This document shows, one piece after another, positions 24,164 through 32,680 of a stretch of 36,000 bases of DNA. This DNA is from an uncultured Pseudomonadota bacterium (GTDB lineage Bacteria; Pseudomonadota; Alphaproteobacteria; RF32; CAG-239). A program made the position numbers and the translations under genes. Every line of letters begins with the position of its first letter. Within the stretch, counting starts at the first letter, position 1. A model generated the notes under the pieces. It was not told the DNA's origin. It searched no databases and was given only the letters and a program-made list of their open reading frames with translations. The stretch lies in contig CASFMW010000007.1 in assembly GCA_949295935.1 (NCBI GenBank), positions 1 through 36,000 of the forward strand, given 5' to 3'.

Positions 24164-25129
24164 TTACATGTTATAAATAAAACGTTTATCTACTGGACTT
24201 ACTGGATACAAAACATCTTCTCTTTCTAAAAGTTCAAATTCGCCGGAATACAAATCAACGTTAAAATAAATAATCGCATTTAAACAGTGCATCATACCGA
24301 CTAACCATCCCAAAGGAGAAGGAAGAGGTCTTTTCCAAAAGACCGCATTAGGATACTTTTTAGATATACGTTCTATCGTAGAAAAAGCTTCTTTTTCCGT
24401 AACATATTTTCCTTGACGCGAATTAAAACGTTCACCGTTAAAATAAAAATACTTTAAGTCACTTTGTTGATAGAGTTTTCTTTCAGGAAAAGTAAGATTT
24501 TGCTTATCTACAACATAAAAACAAGAATCTGGATCCCTATTTTCCAAGCTAAGAAAAAAATCATTAACTTCAGAAATCTCTAAATCTTTGATGATTAAAG
24601 CTTTTTCATCATTCAAAAAATAAGCATACGTTACAAAAGAATTCCAAATAACCGGTTTAGGCAATTCTGGCGTAGAAACTGCATCAATTAAAAACTTATC
24701 TTCAGACAAAAGAGCATAAAGTTCCATAAGAGCCTTAAGTTCAGTCAAATCTTTACAATACCAAAATCGTGGAACACAAACATCAAAAGAACAAAATTCC
24801 TCATAGAACGTCAGCTCACCAAAAATGAATGTTCCGCTTACCCGTAGTTTCGTCCCCTCCGCAAACGTAAAACGAGGAAAGTCACCTTCCCTTATATTAT
24901 ACGCCATATCCGCGGGAGAGAAAATAAAACAGGCCGACTGCCCTGTTTCCCTATGACGCAAAGAAAATCCAACAACAAAAACAAAAGATTTAGAACTTTC
25001 TGAAACCAGCTTTCCCATTTCAAATTTCAAGATTTGATAACAGGAAAGTTCCTTCTCATAGCGTTTTTTCAAATACTCAGGAAAAGAACCGCTTCCATCT
25101 CGATTAAAATTAAGTTTCATAATAATCAT
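24164..25129 (-). CDS. unknown protein, paralogue B of an unrecognised family
   Basis: The 321-residue protein has no recognised domain, signal peptide or membrane helix. Similarity to the neighbour is clearest in the last 120 residues (FYFNGERF, RQGKYVTEKEAF, KKYPNAVFW, and a closing DVLYPVSP against DVLFFPKS). It is also visible in the middle (LKALMELYALLSEDKFL). The start is uncertain: TTG at 25156, ATG at 25129 and ATG at 25120 are in frame and none has a ribosome site. I chose 25129 because its MxxxKLNF matches the neighbour's N-terminus KKLDF. The gene has its own candidate promoter and terminator, so the pair are separate units. Confidence 0.72.
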   Translation of the reverse strand: MIIMKLNFNRDGSGSFPEYLKKRYEKELSCYQILKFEMGKLVSESSKSFVFVVGFSLRHRETGQSACFIFSPADMAYNIREGDFPRFTFAEGTKLRVSGTFIFGELTFYEEFCSFDVCVPRFWYCKDLTELKALMELYALLSEDKFLIDAVSTPELPKPVIWNSFVTYAYFLNDEKALIIKDLEISEVNDFFLSLENRDPDSCFYVVDKQNLTFPERKLYQQSDLKYFYFNGERFNSRQGKYVTEKEAFSTIERISKKYPNAVFWKRPLPSPLGWLVGMMHCLNAIIYFNVDLYSGEFELLEREDVLYPVSPVDKRFIYNM

Positions 25130-25173
25130 AACAATCGATATTTTATAGTTACACAATAATAAATTTTGAACTC

Positions 25174-25202
25174 ATATAACGATAAAAACATAGTAAAGTC
25201 AA
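25174..25202 (-). promoter_or_regulatory. candidate promoter of paralogue B gene
   Basis: Minus-strand TTGACT (25202-25197) and TTATAT (25179-25174) with a 17-base spacer, about 45 bases before the chosen ATG. Confidence 0.55.
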
Positions 25203-25205
25203 GTA

Positions 25206-26417
25206 TTAAATCTTTTGTAAAACACAAATGAAGAACCCATCTGTCTGCGTTACAAGAGGAGAAAATTGAGCATAATCCACGGAAGGAAATGGATATCTCC
25301 CGCCGATTTTCTCTTGCCAAAGTACCGACAAATCCAAAGACTTAACATCTTCATGTTTTTTTAAAAAAGTTTGTATCTGGTTTTGATTTTCATCAGCCAA
25401 AATAGAACAAGTCATATAAACAATCCGACCACCTTTCACCGTATGTTTATAAGCTGTTTCCAAAATCTCAGCTTGCGTTTTAACAAGATGATCCAAAGTC
25501 TCAGGCGTTAACCTAAATTTTGCATCTGGAGCTCGACGCCAAGTTCCTGTTCCCGAACAAGGAGCATCAACCACAAACAAATCATAACCTTGATTGTCTA
25601 ACACAGAAACAATTTCATAATTAGAATAACCAAGACGAATCCCCCGCTCTTTCATCGCAGACAAACGAGATTGATAAGCATCATGAACAAAAATTTTTCC
25701 TTTTCCGTTCATAAGATACAAAAGTGTGAATGTCTTACCACCAGCACCGGCGCAATAATCAATAATTTTTAAATTTGTCTGAGGACTACAAAGGATTGCC
25801 GCCAGCTGAGAAGACTCATCTTGAACATCGATCTCCCCATTCTGATAAGCTACACAGTTGTTAAGGTTAACTCTTTCGTCTGCACAAATCCCAATAGGAG
25901 AATACGGCGTCTTACGCAAAAACAACCCTTCTTTTTGAAGTTTTGCAAGCGTCTTTTCTCTATCACCAGAATTAATGCGCATATCAGCCCGAGCTGAAGA
26001 ATTTAAAGATTTTAATAAAGCCGAGTCATTTACTTTATCAAACAACCACTTTGGACATTCAACTTCCACATCTGCAGGATAAACAATACTATCATCAAGA
26101 GTTTTAAGCCACGCTTTCTCTTCTTTGCAGACTTCTGACAAAGCATAAACATCGGCTCCAAAGATGAGATCCAAATCTTCATCTTTAAGATAAATCAGCA
26201 ACATTTTTCGAACATCAAGACCACCGGCTTCAAATGACAAACGTCGCCGATGACGAATAATATCCCAAACTTTTTCAACAATAAAACGCCGATCTTTAGA
26301 GCCAATATATTTTCGCTCTCGCAAATAAGATGAAATAATATTATCCGCCGGATTTTTATCCTTAAAAACTTCTTGCAAAATCTCAAAAACAGCCCGATAC
26401 CTTGCGCCAAGCTGCAT
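25206..26417 (-). CDS. rsmB: RsmB/NOP-type rRNA (cytosine-C5) methyltransferase
   Basis: The 403-residue protein has an N-terminal helical region resembling the NusB-like part of RsmB, then a Rossmann SAM domain. DYCAGAGGKTFTLLYLM near residue 218 is motif I. VDAPCSGTGTWRRAPDAKFR near 276 and VYMTCSILADENQNQ near 330 carry the two NOP/RsmB cysteines used to form and resolve the covalent enzyme-RNA intermediate. Expected substrate is C967 of 16S rRNA, but other RsmB/RsmF-like targets cannot be excluded. Its ATG overlaps the rlmE stop by one base (TAATG). Confidence 0.85.
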   Translation of the reverse strand: MQLGARYRAVFEILQEVFKDKNPADNIISSYLRERKYIGSKDRRFIVEKVWDIIRHRRRLSFEAGGLDVRKMLLIYLKDEDLDLIFGADVYALSEVCKEEKAWLKTLDDSIVYPADVEVECPKWLFDKVNDSALLKSLNSSARADMRINSGDREKTLAKLQKEGLFLRKTPYSPIGICADERVNLNNCVAYQNGEIDVQDESSQLAAILCSPQTNLKIIDYCAGAGGKTFTLLYLMNGKGKIFVHDAYQSRLSAMKERGIRLGYSNYEIVSVLDNQGYDLFVVDAPCSGTGTWRRAPDAKFRLTPETLDHLVKTQAEILETAYKHTVKGGRIVYMTCSILADENQNQIQTFLKKHEDVKSLDLSVLWQEKIGGRYPFPSVDYAQFSPLVTQTDGFFICVLQKI

Positions 26418-27112
26418 TATTCTACTCCTCTAAAGCCAATAGCAACCAAATATTCCTCAGGAGAACCAGCCCGACTGGCATCAGGCTTTGCATGAACAAC
26501 TTTTGCAAAATTTTTCTTAACATCTGCCAAAAGAGTATTTTCCATCCCGCCTTTAAAAACCTTAGTAATAAAAATTCCGCCCTGCTCTAATACTTCTTTA
26601 GCAAACTCATAGGCAATTTCAACTAAGGCAATTGTACGAAGATGGTCTGTTTGTTGATGACCTGTTGTATTGGCAGCCATATCACTCATCACGATATCAG
26701 CCTTTCCGTTCAAAAGACTTTTAAGCTTTTCGGCAGCTTCCGGCTGAGAAAAATCTTGTTGAATAAGCGTTGCACCTTCAATCGGCTTTGTCTCCAAAAT
26801 ATCTATACCGACAACCTTTCCCGCCCCTTTATTTCTCATAACAGCAACCTGAGTCCAACCACCGGGAGCACAACCCAAGTCTACAATTCTTTTACCTTTT
26901 CCAAGAAAATGAAATTTTTCATCAAGCTGAATAAGCTTAAACGCTGCACGTGAACGATACCCTAAGCGTTGAGCCTCTGCAACATAAGGATCGTTGAGTT
27001 GTCTAGCCAACCACTTGGCCGAAGATTTACTGCGTGACCTTGCCGTCTTAACCCGAACGGTTAATGTTTTGCGCCCACGAACTTCTTTGGCTGATTTAGT
27101 TAGTTTTACCAT
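26417..27112 (-). CDS. rlmE: 23S rRNA (uridine-2552-2'-O) methyltransferase RlmE
   Basis: The 231-residue FtsJ-family SAM enzyme has a basic N-terminal extension (about 25 residues of K/R). The K-D-K-E catalytic tetrad is recognisable: Lys in RSRAAFKLIQLDEKF, Asp in DIVMSDMAANTTG, Lys in IFITKVFKGG and Glu in GSPEEYLVA. The SAM site is DLGCAPGGWTQVA. It methylates U2552 of 23S rRNA late in 50S assembly. It overlaps the end of the Ppx gene by 17 bases; Ppx/GppA followed by rlmE is a known alphaproteobacterial arrangement. Confidence 0.93.
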   Translation of the reverse strand: MVKLTKSAKEVRGRKTLTVRVKTARSRSKSSAKWLARQLNDPYVAEAQRLGYRSRAAFKLIQLDEKFHFLGKGKRIVDLGCAPGGWTQVAVMRNKGAGKVVGIDILETKPIEGATLIQQDFSQPEAAEKLKSLLNGKADIVMSDMAANTTGHQQTDHLRTIALVEIAYEFAKEVLEQGGIFITKVFKGGMENTLLADVKKNFAKVVHAKPDASRAGSPEEYLVAIGFRGVE

Positions 27113-28097
27113 TTTTAGCCTTACTTTCTAAAGATACCTCTTGTTGCAAACGAACCTTCACTTTATCATTCTGAATAAGCTCTTCTATAATACCGTCTTT
27201 TGCACTCCGCAAAGAAGCCACCACTTTTTCAGCTCCAAGCTCGCTGAATATCTGACCCAACATAATCACACCGGACAAAAAGATAGGTGCACGCTGAAAT
27301 CCGATGTTTGGATTTTTTGCCATATCCTCAACACTAGCTGTTTTTAAATCTTCCAAAACCTTAAAAACATCTTTTGTTTTAATTTGCAAACCATCACATT
27401 TATCACGATCATAACGATCACATTTGCGAATTAAAGATGCTAATCTTAAAGGCGTGCTTGAGGTTGCTACAAAGCTCACATTTTCTTTAATCGCATCAAA
27501 ATTACTACTGTGCTTAAAACCATCAACCCAACGTTTAATTTCTTGAGTCAAACGAGCAGCATTAAGCTTGTCATAAGTTTCAAGCTGAAAAGCATCCGCC
27601 GCCGTACGAGACCCCCAAGGAATTGAAACAGCACTTAGCATTGAAGGATTATCACCATTCTGAGCCAACACAATCTCTGTAGACCCACCGCCTTGATCAA
27701 CAACAATAGCATACTCAGATTTATTGCGCACATGAGAAATTGCCCCCTTCAAATTAAGTCTGGCCTCTTCAGACGGTGTAACAACTTCAATATGAATACC
27801 AGTCTTATCATAAACTTTACGAATAAAATCACCGGCATTTTTTGCACTTCTGCAAGCTGCAGTTCCAATGGCACGATAAGCCACAATATTACTATCCTTC
27901 ATAACATTATGAAATTGTTCAAAACAATCAAGCCCACGTGCAATAGCCTCATCTGTAAGCATAGACGTTGCCTGCATCCCTTCCCCCAAACGCGTAGACA
28001 TTGAATCTTGATAAACCGGCCGCCCTTTGCTGTCAGCAATCAACAAACGACAAGAATTTGTTCCTAAATCTATTGCGGCATAAAATTTCTCAACCAT
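27096..28097 (-). CDS. Ppx/GppA family phosphatase, copy 1
   Basis: The 333-residue actin-fold phosphatase has phosphate-1 motif YAAIDLGTNSCRLL near residue 6, TAACRSAKN near 94, SEEARLNLKGA near 121 and phosphate-2 motif VVDQGGGSTEIVLA near 144. The family hydrolyses polyphosphate or pppGpp. The residue after the phosphate-2 Asp is Gln, where Ile or similar is usual. The length lacks the extra C-terminal HD-like domain of E. coli Ppx. It starts within the end of the neighbouring copy (8-base overlap) and overlaps rlmE by 17 bases. Which substrate it prefers cannot be decided. Confidence 0.88.
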   Translation of the reverse strand: MVEKFYAAIDLGTNSCRLLIADSKGRPVYQDSMSTRLGEGMQATSMLTDEAIARGLDCFEQFHNVMKDSNIVAYRAIGTAACRSAKNAGDFIRKVYDKTGIHIEVVTPSEEARLNLKGAISHVRNKSEYAIVVDQGGGSTEIVLAQNGDNPSMLSAVSIPWGSRTAADAFQLETYDKLNAARLTQEIKRWVDGFKHSSNFDAIKENVSFVATSSTPLRLASLIRKCDRYDRDKCDGLQIKTKDVFKVLEDLKTASVEDMAKNPNIGFQRAPIFLSGVIMLGQIFSELGAEKVVASLRSAKDGIIEELIQNDKVKVRLQQEVSLESKAKNGKTN

Positions 28098-29232
28098 GGT
28101 TAGTTCCTATTTTTTTAGAGTTAAAAGGTTTCTTACTGTTTGGGCGATAAGCTTTACCAAAAGGGAAACGACGCTTTGGACGTTTTTGATATTTATTCGG
28201 AAATTTCTGGTTTTGATGCATTAAGTCCAACAAAATTCCTTCACGAATTCCTCTATCTGCAACCGTAATCTCAGCAATAGGCCAAAAAGAACATAATGCT
28301 TCGATAATAGCACAACCGGCCATTGTCAAATCCGCCTTTTGCGCACCGATACAAGGATGCTTGCGCCGCCCTTCATCCCCCATCATTTTAATTTTTGAAA
28401 TTGCGCGAAAAATATCGCGCTTAGAAATTGAAATTCCATCAACGGCCGAACGATTATAACGTGTCAAATTAAGATGGACGGCCCCTAAAACCGTAACCGT
28501 ACCGGAAGTACCGATAACTTGTATTTCCTGATTTTTGATTGCTTCATAAATATGATATTTATCATCAAACTCTTGAAGAATTTTATGCGTCCGTTCAATA
28601 ATCGTATTATAGGCCAAATCCGTCATATCTTTTGAAGGAAACGCCTCTGAGATTGTCACCACACCGTAAGGCAAAGAAACAAACCCCTCAACAAAGGTCT
28701 TTCCGCTGTTTGTAATACGAGCTAATGAAATTTCTGTAGACCCACCACCAATATCAAAAACCAACGTCCGTTTAATGCATCGATTCAGTAATGGAATACA
28801 CCCGACAACAGCCAATCTAGCCTCTTCTTTTGATGAAATTGTCTCAATCGATAGGCCTGTCTCTCTTTTAACGGCATCCATAAATTCTTGACAGTTTTTC
28901 GCACGACGACAAGCCGCTGTCGCCACAAAACGTGAACGAAAAATCGGCGCATATTCGTTAATAACACCGGAACAAACTTTAAGCGCAGCAATTGTTCTGC
29001 GAATTGCATGTTTTGTTAAAACATTATCTTGAATAATTCCTTCGCCCAAACGCGTCACTTTGGAAAAAGTCTCAATAATCTGAAAAGATGTCGGGGTCGG
29101 AGAAGCAATAACCAAGCGACAAGATGTTGTCCCCAAATCAATCGCGGCATATACAGGGCGAGCTTGCTCATCATCTTGACGAGCAAGCCCTGTGTAATTT
29201 TCTTGTTTTTGGTTTTTCCACTTATTATTCAT
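28090..29232 (-). CDS. Ppx/GppA family phosphatase, copy 2
   Basis: The 380-residue paralogue of the next gene has YAAIDLGTTSCRLVIA near residue 28, TRLGEGI near 60, ATAACRRAKN near 109, SKEEARLAVVG near 136 and VFDIGGGSTEISLA near 157. It has a charged N-terminal extension of about 25 residues (NNKWKNQKQENY) and a basic C-terminal tail rich in K, R, F and P (KRPKRRFPFGKAYRPNSKK), absent from copy 1. The tail might bind polyphosphate or RNA (inference). It lies 23 bases after ccrM and overlaps copy 1 by 8 bases. Confidence 0.88.
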   Translation of the reverse strand: MNNKWKNQKQENYTGLARQDDEQARPVYAAIDLGTTSCRLVIASPTPTSFQIIETFSKVTRLGEGIIQDNVLTKHAIRRTIAALKVCSGVINEYAPIFRSRFVATAACRRAKNCQEFMDAVKRETGLSIETISSKEEARLAVVGCIPLLNRCIKRTLVFDIGGGSTEISLARITNSGKTFVEGFVSLPYGVVTISEAFPSKDMTDLAYNTIIERTHKILQEFDDKYHIYEAIKNQEIQVIGTSGTVTVLGAVHLNLTRYNRSAVDGISISKRDIFRAISKIKMMGDEGRRKHPCIGAQKADLTMAGCAIIEALCSFWPIAEITVADRGIREGILLDLMHQNQKFPNKYQKRPKRRFPFGKAYRPNSKKPFNSKKIGTNHG

Positions 29233-29255
29233 TGCCCTTACATAAAACCATCCGA

Positions 29256-30374
<1,119 letters not shown>

Positions 30375-30456
30375 CTATTAATTTCTTTAACGCTCATAGT
30401 ATGTAAGAATAAGGTTATAATTTTATTAACGCAAGAAAAAAATTAAAACAAAAACC

Positions 30457-30473
30457 GAATCGAGCCAAGAATC
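30457..30473. promoter_or_regulatory. paired GANTC sites upstream of ccrM
   Basis: GAATC occurs at 30457-30461 and 30469-30473, start-to-start 12 bases, about 100 bases before the ccrM ATG and just past the rnhB stop. The sequence motif is certain; regulatory use is inferred. Confidence 0.5.
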
Positions 30474-30489
30474 GTTTGATAAAACACAA

Positions 30490-31116
30490 TTATTTTTTCG
30501 CAAAATTCGGAACCGGATTAAAAGAGAAGCGATGCACCCCCTCAATCGCACCATAAGACTTAAGCCCCTCAAGATGAGCTTTGGTCCCATAACCGGCATT
30601 TTTTTCAAACCCAAAATAAGGATATTTTTCAGCCAATTCAGCCATATACCTATCACGAGTAACTTTTGCGATAATAGATGCCGCCGCAATCGAATAAGAC
30701 AGAGAGTCGCCTTTAATAACAGTCTGAGTCGGAACTGGAAAATTCTTTGGATGTTGATTGCCATCGACCAAAGCCGCAACCGGCTTTTCAGATAAAGACA
30801 TAAAAGCGCGCTTCATAGCAAGAAAAGTTGCTTGTAAAATATTAATTTCATCAATCTCTTGAGCTGAGGCTTCCCCCACACCGATGAGTAAATTTCCTAA
30901 ATTTTGTTGCGCATACAATAAGTTATAAAGCTTTTCTCTCTTAGCAGGTGAAAGTTTTTTTGAATCATCGAGTGAAAACAACAAGTCTTGAGGAAGATTC
31001 TTATTAAGAATTACCACAGCACCGGCAACAACCGGCCCCGCCAATGGCCCTCTTCCGGCCTCATCGATTCCTGCAACAGGATAGGAATATCTATTTTCAA
31101 ATGAAAAATCAGGCAT
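30490..31116 (-). CDS. rnhB: ribonuclease HII
   Basis: The 208-residue enzyme removes RNA from DNA hybrids, including single ribonucleotides. The type 2 RNase H metal site is GIDEAGRGPLAGPVVAGAVVI (Asp-Glu pair near residues 18-19), with DDSKKLSPAKRE near 50, ALVDGNQ near 114 and SIAAASIIAKVTRDRYM near 133. The tail (EGVHRFSFNPVPNFAKK) is conserved and complete. It follows queH by 26 bases. RNase HII next to ccrM is a common alphaproteobacterial arrangement. Confidence 0.94.
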   Translation of the reverse strand: MPDFSFENRYSYPVAGIDEAGRGPLAGPVVAGAVVILNKNLPQDLLFSLDDSKKLSPAKREKLYNLLYAQQNLGNLLIGVGEASAQEIDEINILQATFLAMKRAFMSLSEKPVAALVDGNQHPKNFPVPTQTVIKGDSLSYSIAAASIIAKVTRDRYMAELAEKYPYFGFEKNAGYGTKAHLEGLKSYGAIEGVHRFSFNPVPNFAKK

Positions 31117-31142
31117 CTAGCTCAGCCCCTCAAATAATTACT

Positions 31143-31676
31143 TTAAATTCGTGGTTTGCAACCGCAATAAGTTTGATTATAGAGCTTCAAATCTTTTATC
31201 AACTGAGATCGACGCTCTTGCATGCCGCCTTTTCTCCCCTCAATTTGAACATAGGGGAACCCTGTTTCTGTTGAAGCCATGGCGGCCGCCTGATTAACTT
31301 GTTCCAAATTTTTATAGCGAGACACACCAAGAACCGAAGCCACACCGTCAAATTCATTAACCTTGGCATATTCCATCACTTTTTTCAAGCGCATATAAAA
31401 GCAAATGGAACACCGCTTTCCTCGCTCCGGCTCATTTTCAAGACCTTTGGTTAAAGCGCACCAGTTTTCATTATCATATTCCAGCTCAATAAAAGGTACA
31501 TGATATAAGTTGCACAAACGTTTGTTTTCTTCACAACGTTTTTGATATTCCGCCAAAGGCCGAATGTTTGGATTATAAAACACAACGCTAAAATCTTGTT
31601 TTTCTTGTGCCATTTTTTCAATCACAGCACAAGAACACGGCGCACAACAAGATAGCAACAATATCCCTTTACTCAT
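31143..31676 (-). CDS. queH: epoxyqueuosine reductase QueH
   Basis: The 177-residue protein carries the QueH/DUF208 cysteine set: SCCAPCSCAV near the N-terminus, GKRCSICFYMRL near residue 90 and YCGCKPRI at the C-terminus, which bind an Fe-S cluster and a metal. It performs the last step of queuosine tRNA synthesis, replacing QueG. The start at 31676 is preferred over an ATG five codons upstream because AAAGG lies 7-8 bases before it and family members begin only a few residues before the CC motif. It begins the queH-rnhB unit with its own promoter. Confidence 0.9.
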   Translation of the reverse strand: MSKGILLLSCCAPCSCAVIEKMAQEKQDFSVVFYNPNIRPLAEYQKRCEENKRLCNLYHVPFIELEYDNENWCALTKGLENEPERGKRCSICFYMRLKKVMEYAKVNEFDGVASVLGVSRYKNLEQVNQAAAMASTETGFPYVQIEGRKGGMQERRSQLIKDLKLYNQTYCGCKPRI

Positions 31677-31702
31677 CAGAAAACCTTTCATAAATCACAG
31701 AG

Positions 31703-31730
31703 AGTATAAAACTCAAAAATATTTTTTCAA
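31703..31730 (-). promoter_or_regulatory. candidate queH promoter
   Basis: Minus-strand TTGAAA (31730-31725) and TATACT (31708-31703) with 16-base spacing; the -35 box overlaps the stop of the upstream glycosylase gene. Confidence 0.5.
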
Positions 31731-32227
31731 CTGATTTTTAAGGCATTAGCCCATAATTCTAATTTTTTATCATAAGCTATGGACGCATTTGCCGGACTGG
31801 TTGACGGTAATAAAATAAGTTCAATAGAATTTTCCTCTGCCCATAAAAGATTAGAACTTTTCACAAAAGATTGATAAGCTTTTTTGCCGTTAAACACAAG
31901 CCGAGACAAAGCCGGTGCCATTTTTAATAAATCCGAAAAATCATTAGGCTCCGCTTGGCGAATGGCGCTATCCATACTTCCATCTCGTTCACAGTGTTTC
32001 AGGACATCCCAAAGTCCCACATGATTTTTCAAAAGTTTAGCCACCCTAACTTCATAATCTTGATTAAGATTAATTTCAGAAAAAAGAACACTCATAAACT
32101 TCCAAAAATTATTTTGCGGATGAGCATAATATTGCTGCCGTTGCAAAGAAACCTCCCCCGGCATAGAACCGATAACCATAATTTTTGTGTCTTGCGCAAT
32201 TCGCGGCAACATACTCTGCTTCAACAT
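31727..32227 (-). CDS. DNA-deoxyinosine (hypoxanthine) glycosylase, UDG superfamily
   Basis: The 166-residue protein has the superfamily motif IGSMPGEVSLQRQQYYAHPQ, with NNFWKFM following, and the late motif LILLPSTSPANAS. The SMPG/AHPxNxFW pattern matches the deoxyinosine glycosylase branch of uracil-DNA glycosylases. It would remove deaminated adenine from DNA. The start at 32227 is chosen because AGAGGGA lies at ribosome-site distance; a longer frame to 32323 runs through a terminator and encodes an improbable sequence. The symbol is left empty because naming varies. Confidence 0.82.
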   Translation of the reverse strand: MLKQSMLPRIAQDTKIMVIGSMPGEVSLQRQQYYAHPQNNFWKFMSVLFSEINLNQDYEVRVAKLLKNHVGLWDVLKHCERDGSMDSAIRQAEPNDFSDLLKMAPALSRLVFNGKKAYQSFVKSSNLLWAEENSIELILLPSTSPANASIAYDKKLELWANALKIS

Positions 32228-32241
32228 ATATCCCTCTTGAT

Positions 32242-32278
32242 AAAAAAACAGCTTGAAAAACCGAAGTCTTTCAAGCTG
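32242..32278 (-). terminator. intrinsic terminator of the small-protein gene
   Basis: CAGCTTGAAA (32249-32258) pairs with TTTCAAGCTG (32269-32278) around 10 bases; on the minus strand it is followed by seven T. It ends transcription coming from 32475 before the glycosylase start. Confidence 0.85.
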
Positions 32279-32316
32279 AAAAAAATACAAATAATGGAAA
32301 CAATCAAAAAAACACA

Positions 32317-32475
32317 TCAACACCCTCTGAACGATGTTTCATAATTACCTTGTTTCTTTTTACGGGCTTTTTCAGCAGCTCTTTCACGTTGATACTCGGT
32401 CTGAGCAGTTGCAGACTTTTTAAAAGCACCCTTTTCCTTTTTTTGATTCTTTGAAAAATCTTTTTTATTTGCCAT
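32317..32475 (-). CDS. 52-residue very basic small protein, unknown
   Basis: A short frame read from ATG at 32475 gives 52 residues beginning MANKKDFSKNQKKEKG and ending NYETSFRGC, very rich in K and R, with a likely helical centre (TEYQRERAAEKARKKK). I do not recognise it. It is flanked by a good sigma-70 promoter and a strong terminator on the same strand, giving a transcript of about 280 bases with no other plausible frame. It has no Shine-Dalgarno sequence; the leader is a T/A-rich stretch. RNA, ribosome or DNA binding is suggested only by its charge. An alternative overlapping frame (32304-32522) encodes an unlikely hydrophobic/basic mix and was not chosen. A regulatory RNA is the other possibility. 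Confidence 0.6.
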   Translation of the reverse strand: MANKKDFSKNQKKEKGAFKKSATAQTEYQRERAAEKARKKKQGNYETSFRGC

Positions 32476-32529
32476 AATAAAAAAATTAAATGATTAATAA
32501 TATAAAAATAAATAACTAACACGAAAAGG

Positions 32530-32557
32530 CTTATAGCACTTTTAAAAATTTTGTCAA
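32530..32557 (-). promoter_or_regulatory. sigma-70 promoter of the small-protein gene
   Basis: Minus-strand exact TTGACA (32557-32552) and TATAAG (32535-32530), 16-base spacer, start about 48 bases before the ATG at 32475. Confidence 0.7.
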
Positions 32558-32615
32558 CAATAAAAATTAAAAAATTTCATTTTTTATATTATACGGGAAT
32601 AAATATGTTTTGAGC

Positions 32616-32646
32616 TTGACTTTATAGGGCAAATAAAGCCTATACT
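32616..32646 (+). promoter_or_regulatory. possible promoter with overlapping inverted repeat
   Basis: TTGACT (32616-32621) and TATACT (32641-32646) lie before the oxidoreductase gene, but the 19-base spacing is long. TATAGGGC and GCCTATA within it form an imperfect inverted repeat, a possible operator. Confidence 0.35.
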
Positions 32647-32680
32647 AGAGCATCAACAAGAAACAAATAAAAAAAACACA

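Noticed and set aside
30378..30390. TTAA...TTAA resembling a CtrA site before ccrM
   Set aside because: The spacer is 5 bases, not the 7 of the CtrA consensus; other TTAA pairs nearby are also wrongly spaced.
30426..30779. 117-codon minus-strand frame spanning the rnhB end and the ccrM upstream gap
   Set aside because: Out-of-frame with rnhB, odd hydrophobic/arginine composition, no ribosome site.
32304..32522. 72-codon minus-strand frame over the small-gene region
   Set aside because: Starts next to the predicted -10 and encodes an unlikely sequence; the 52-codon frame in another phase fits the promoter and composition better.
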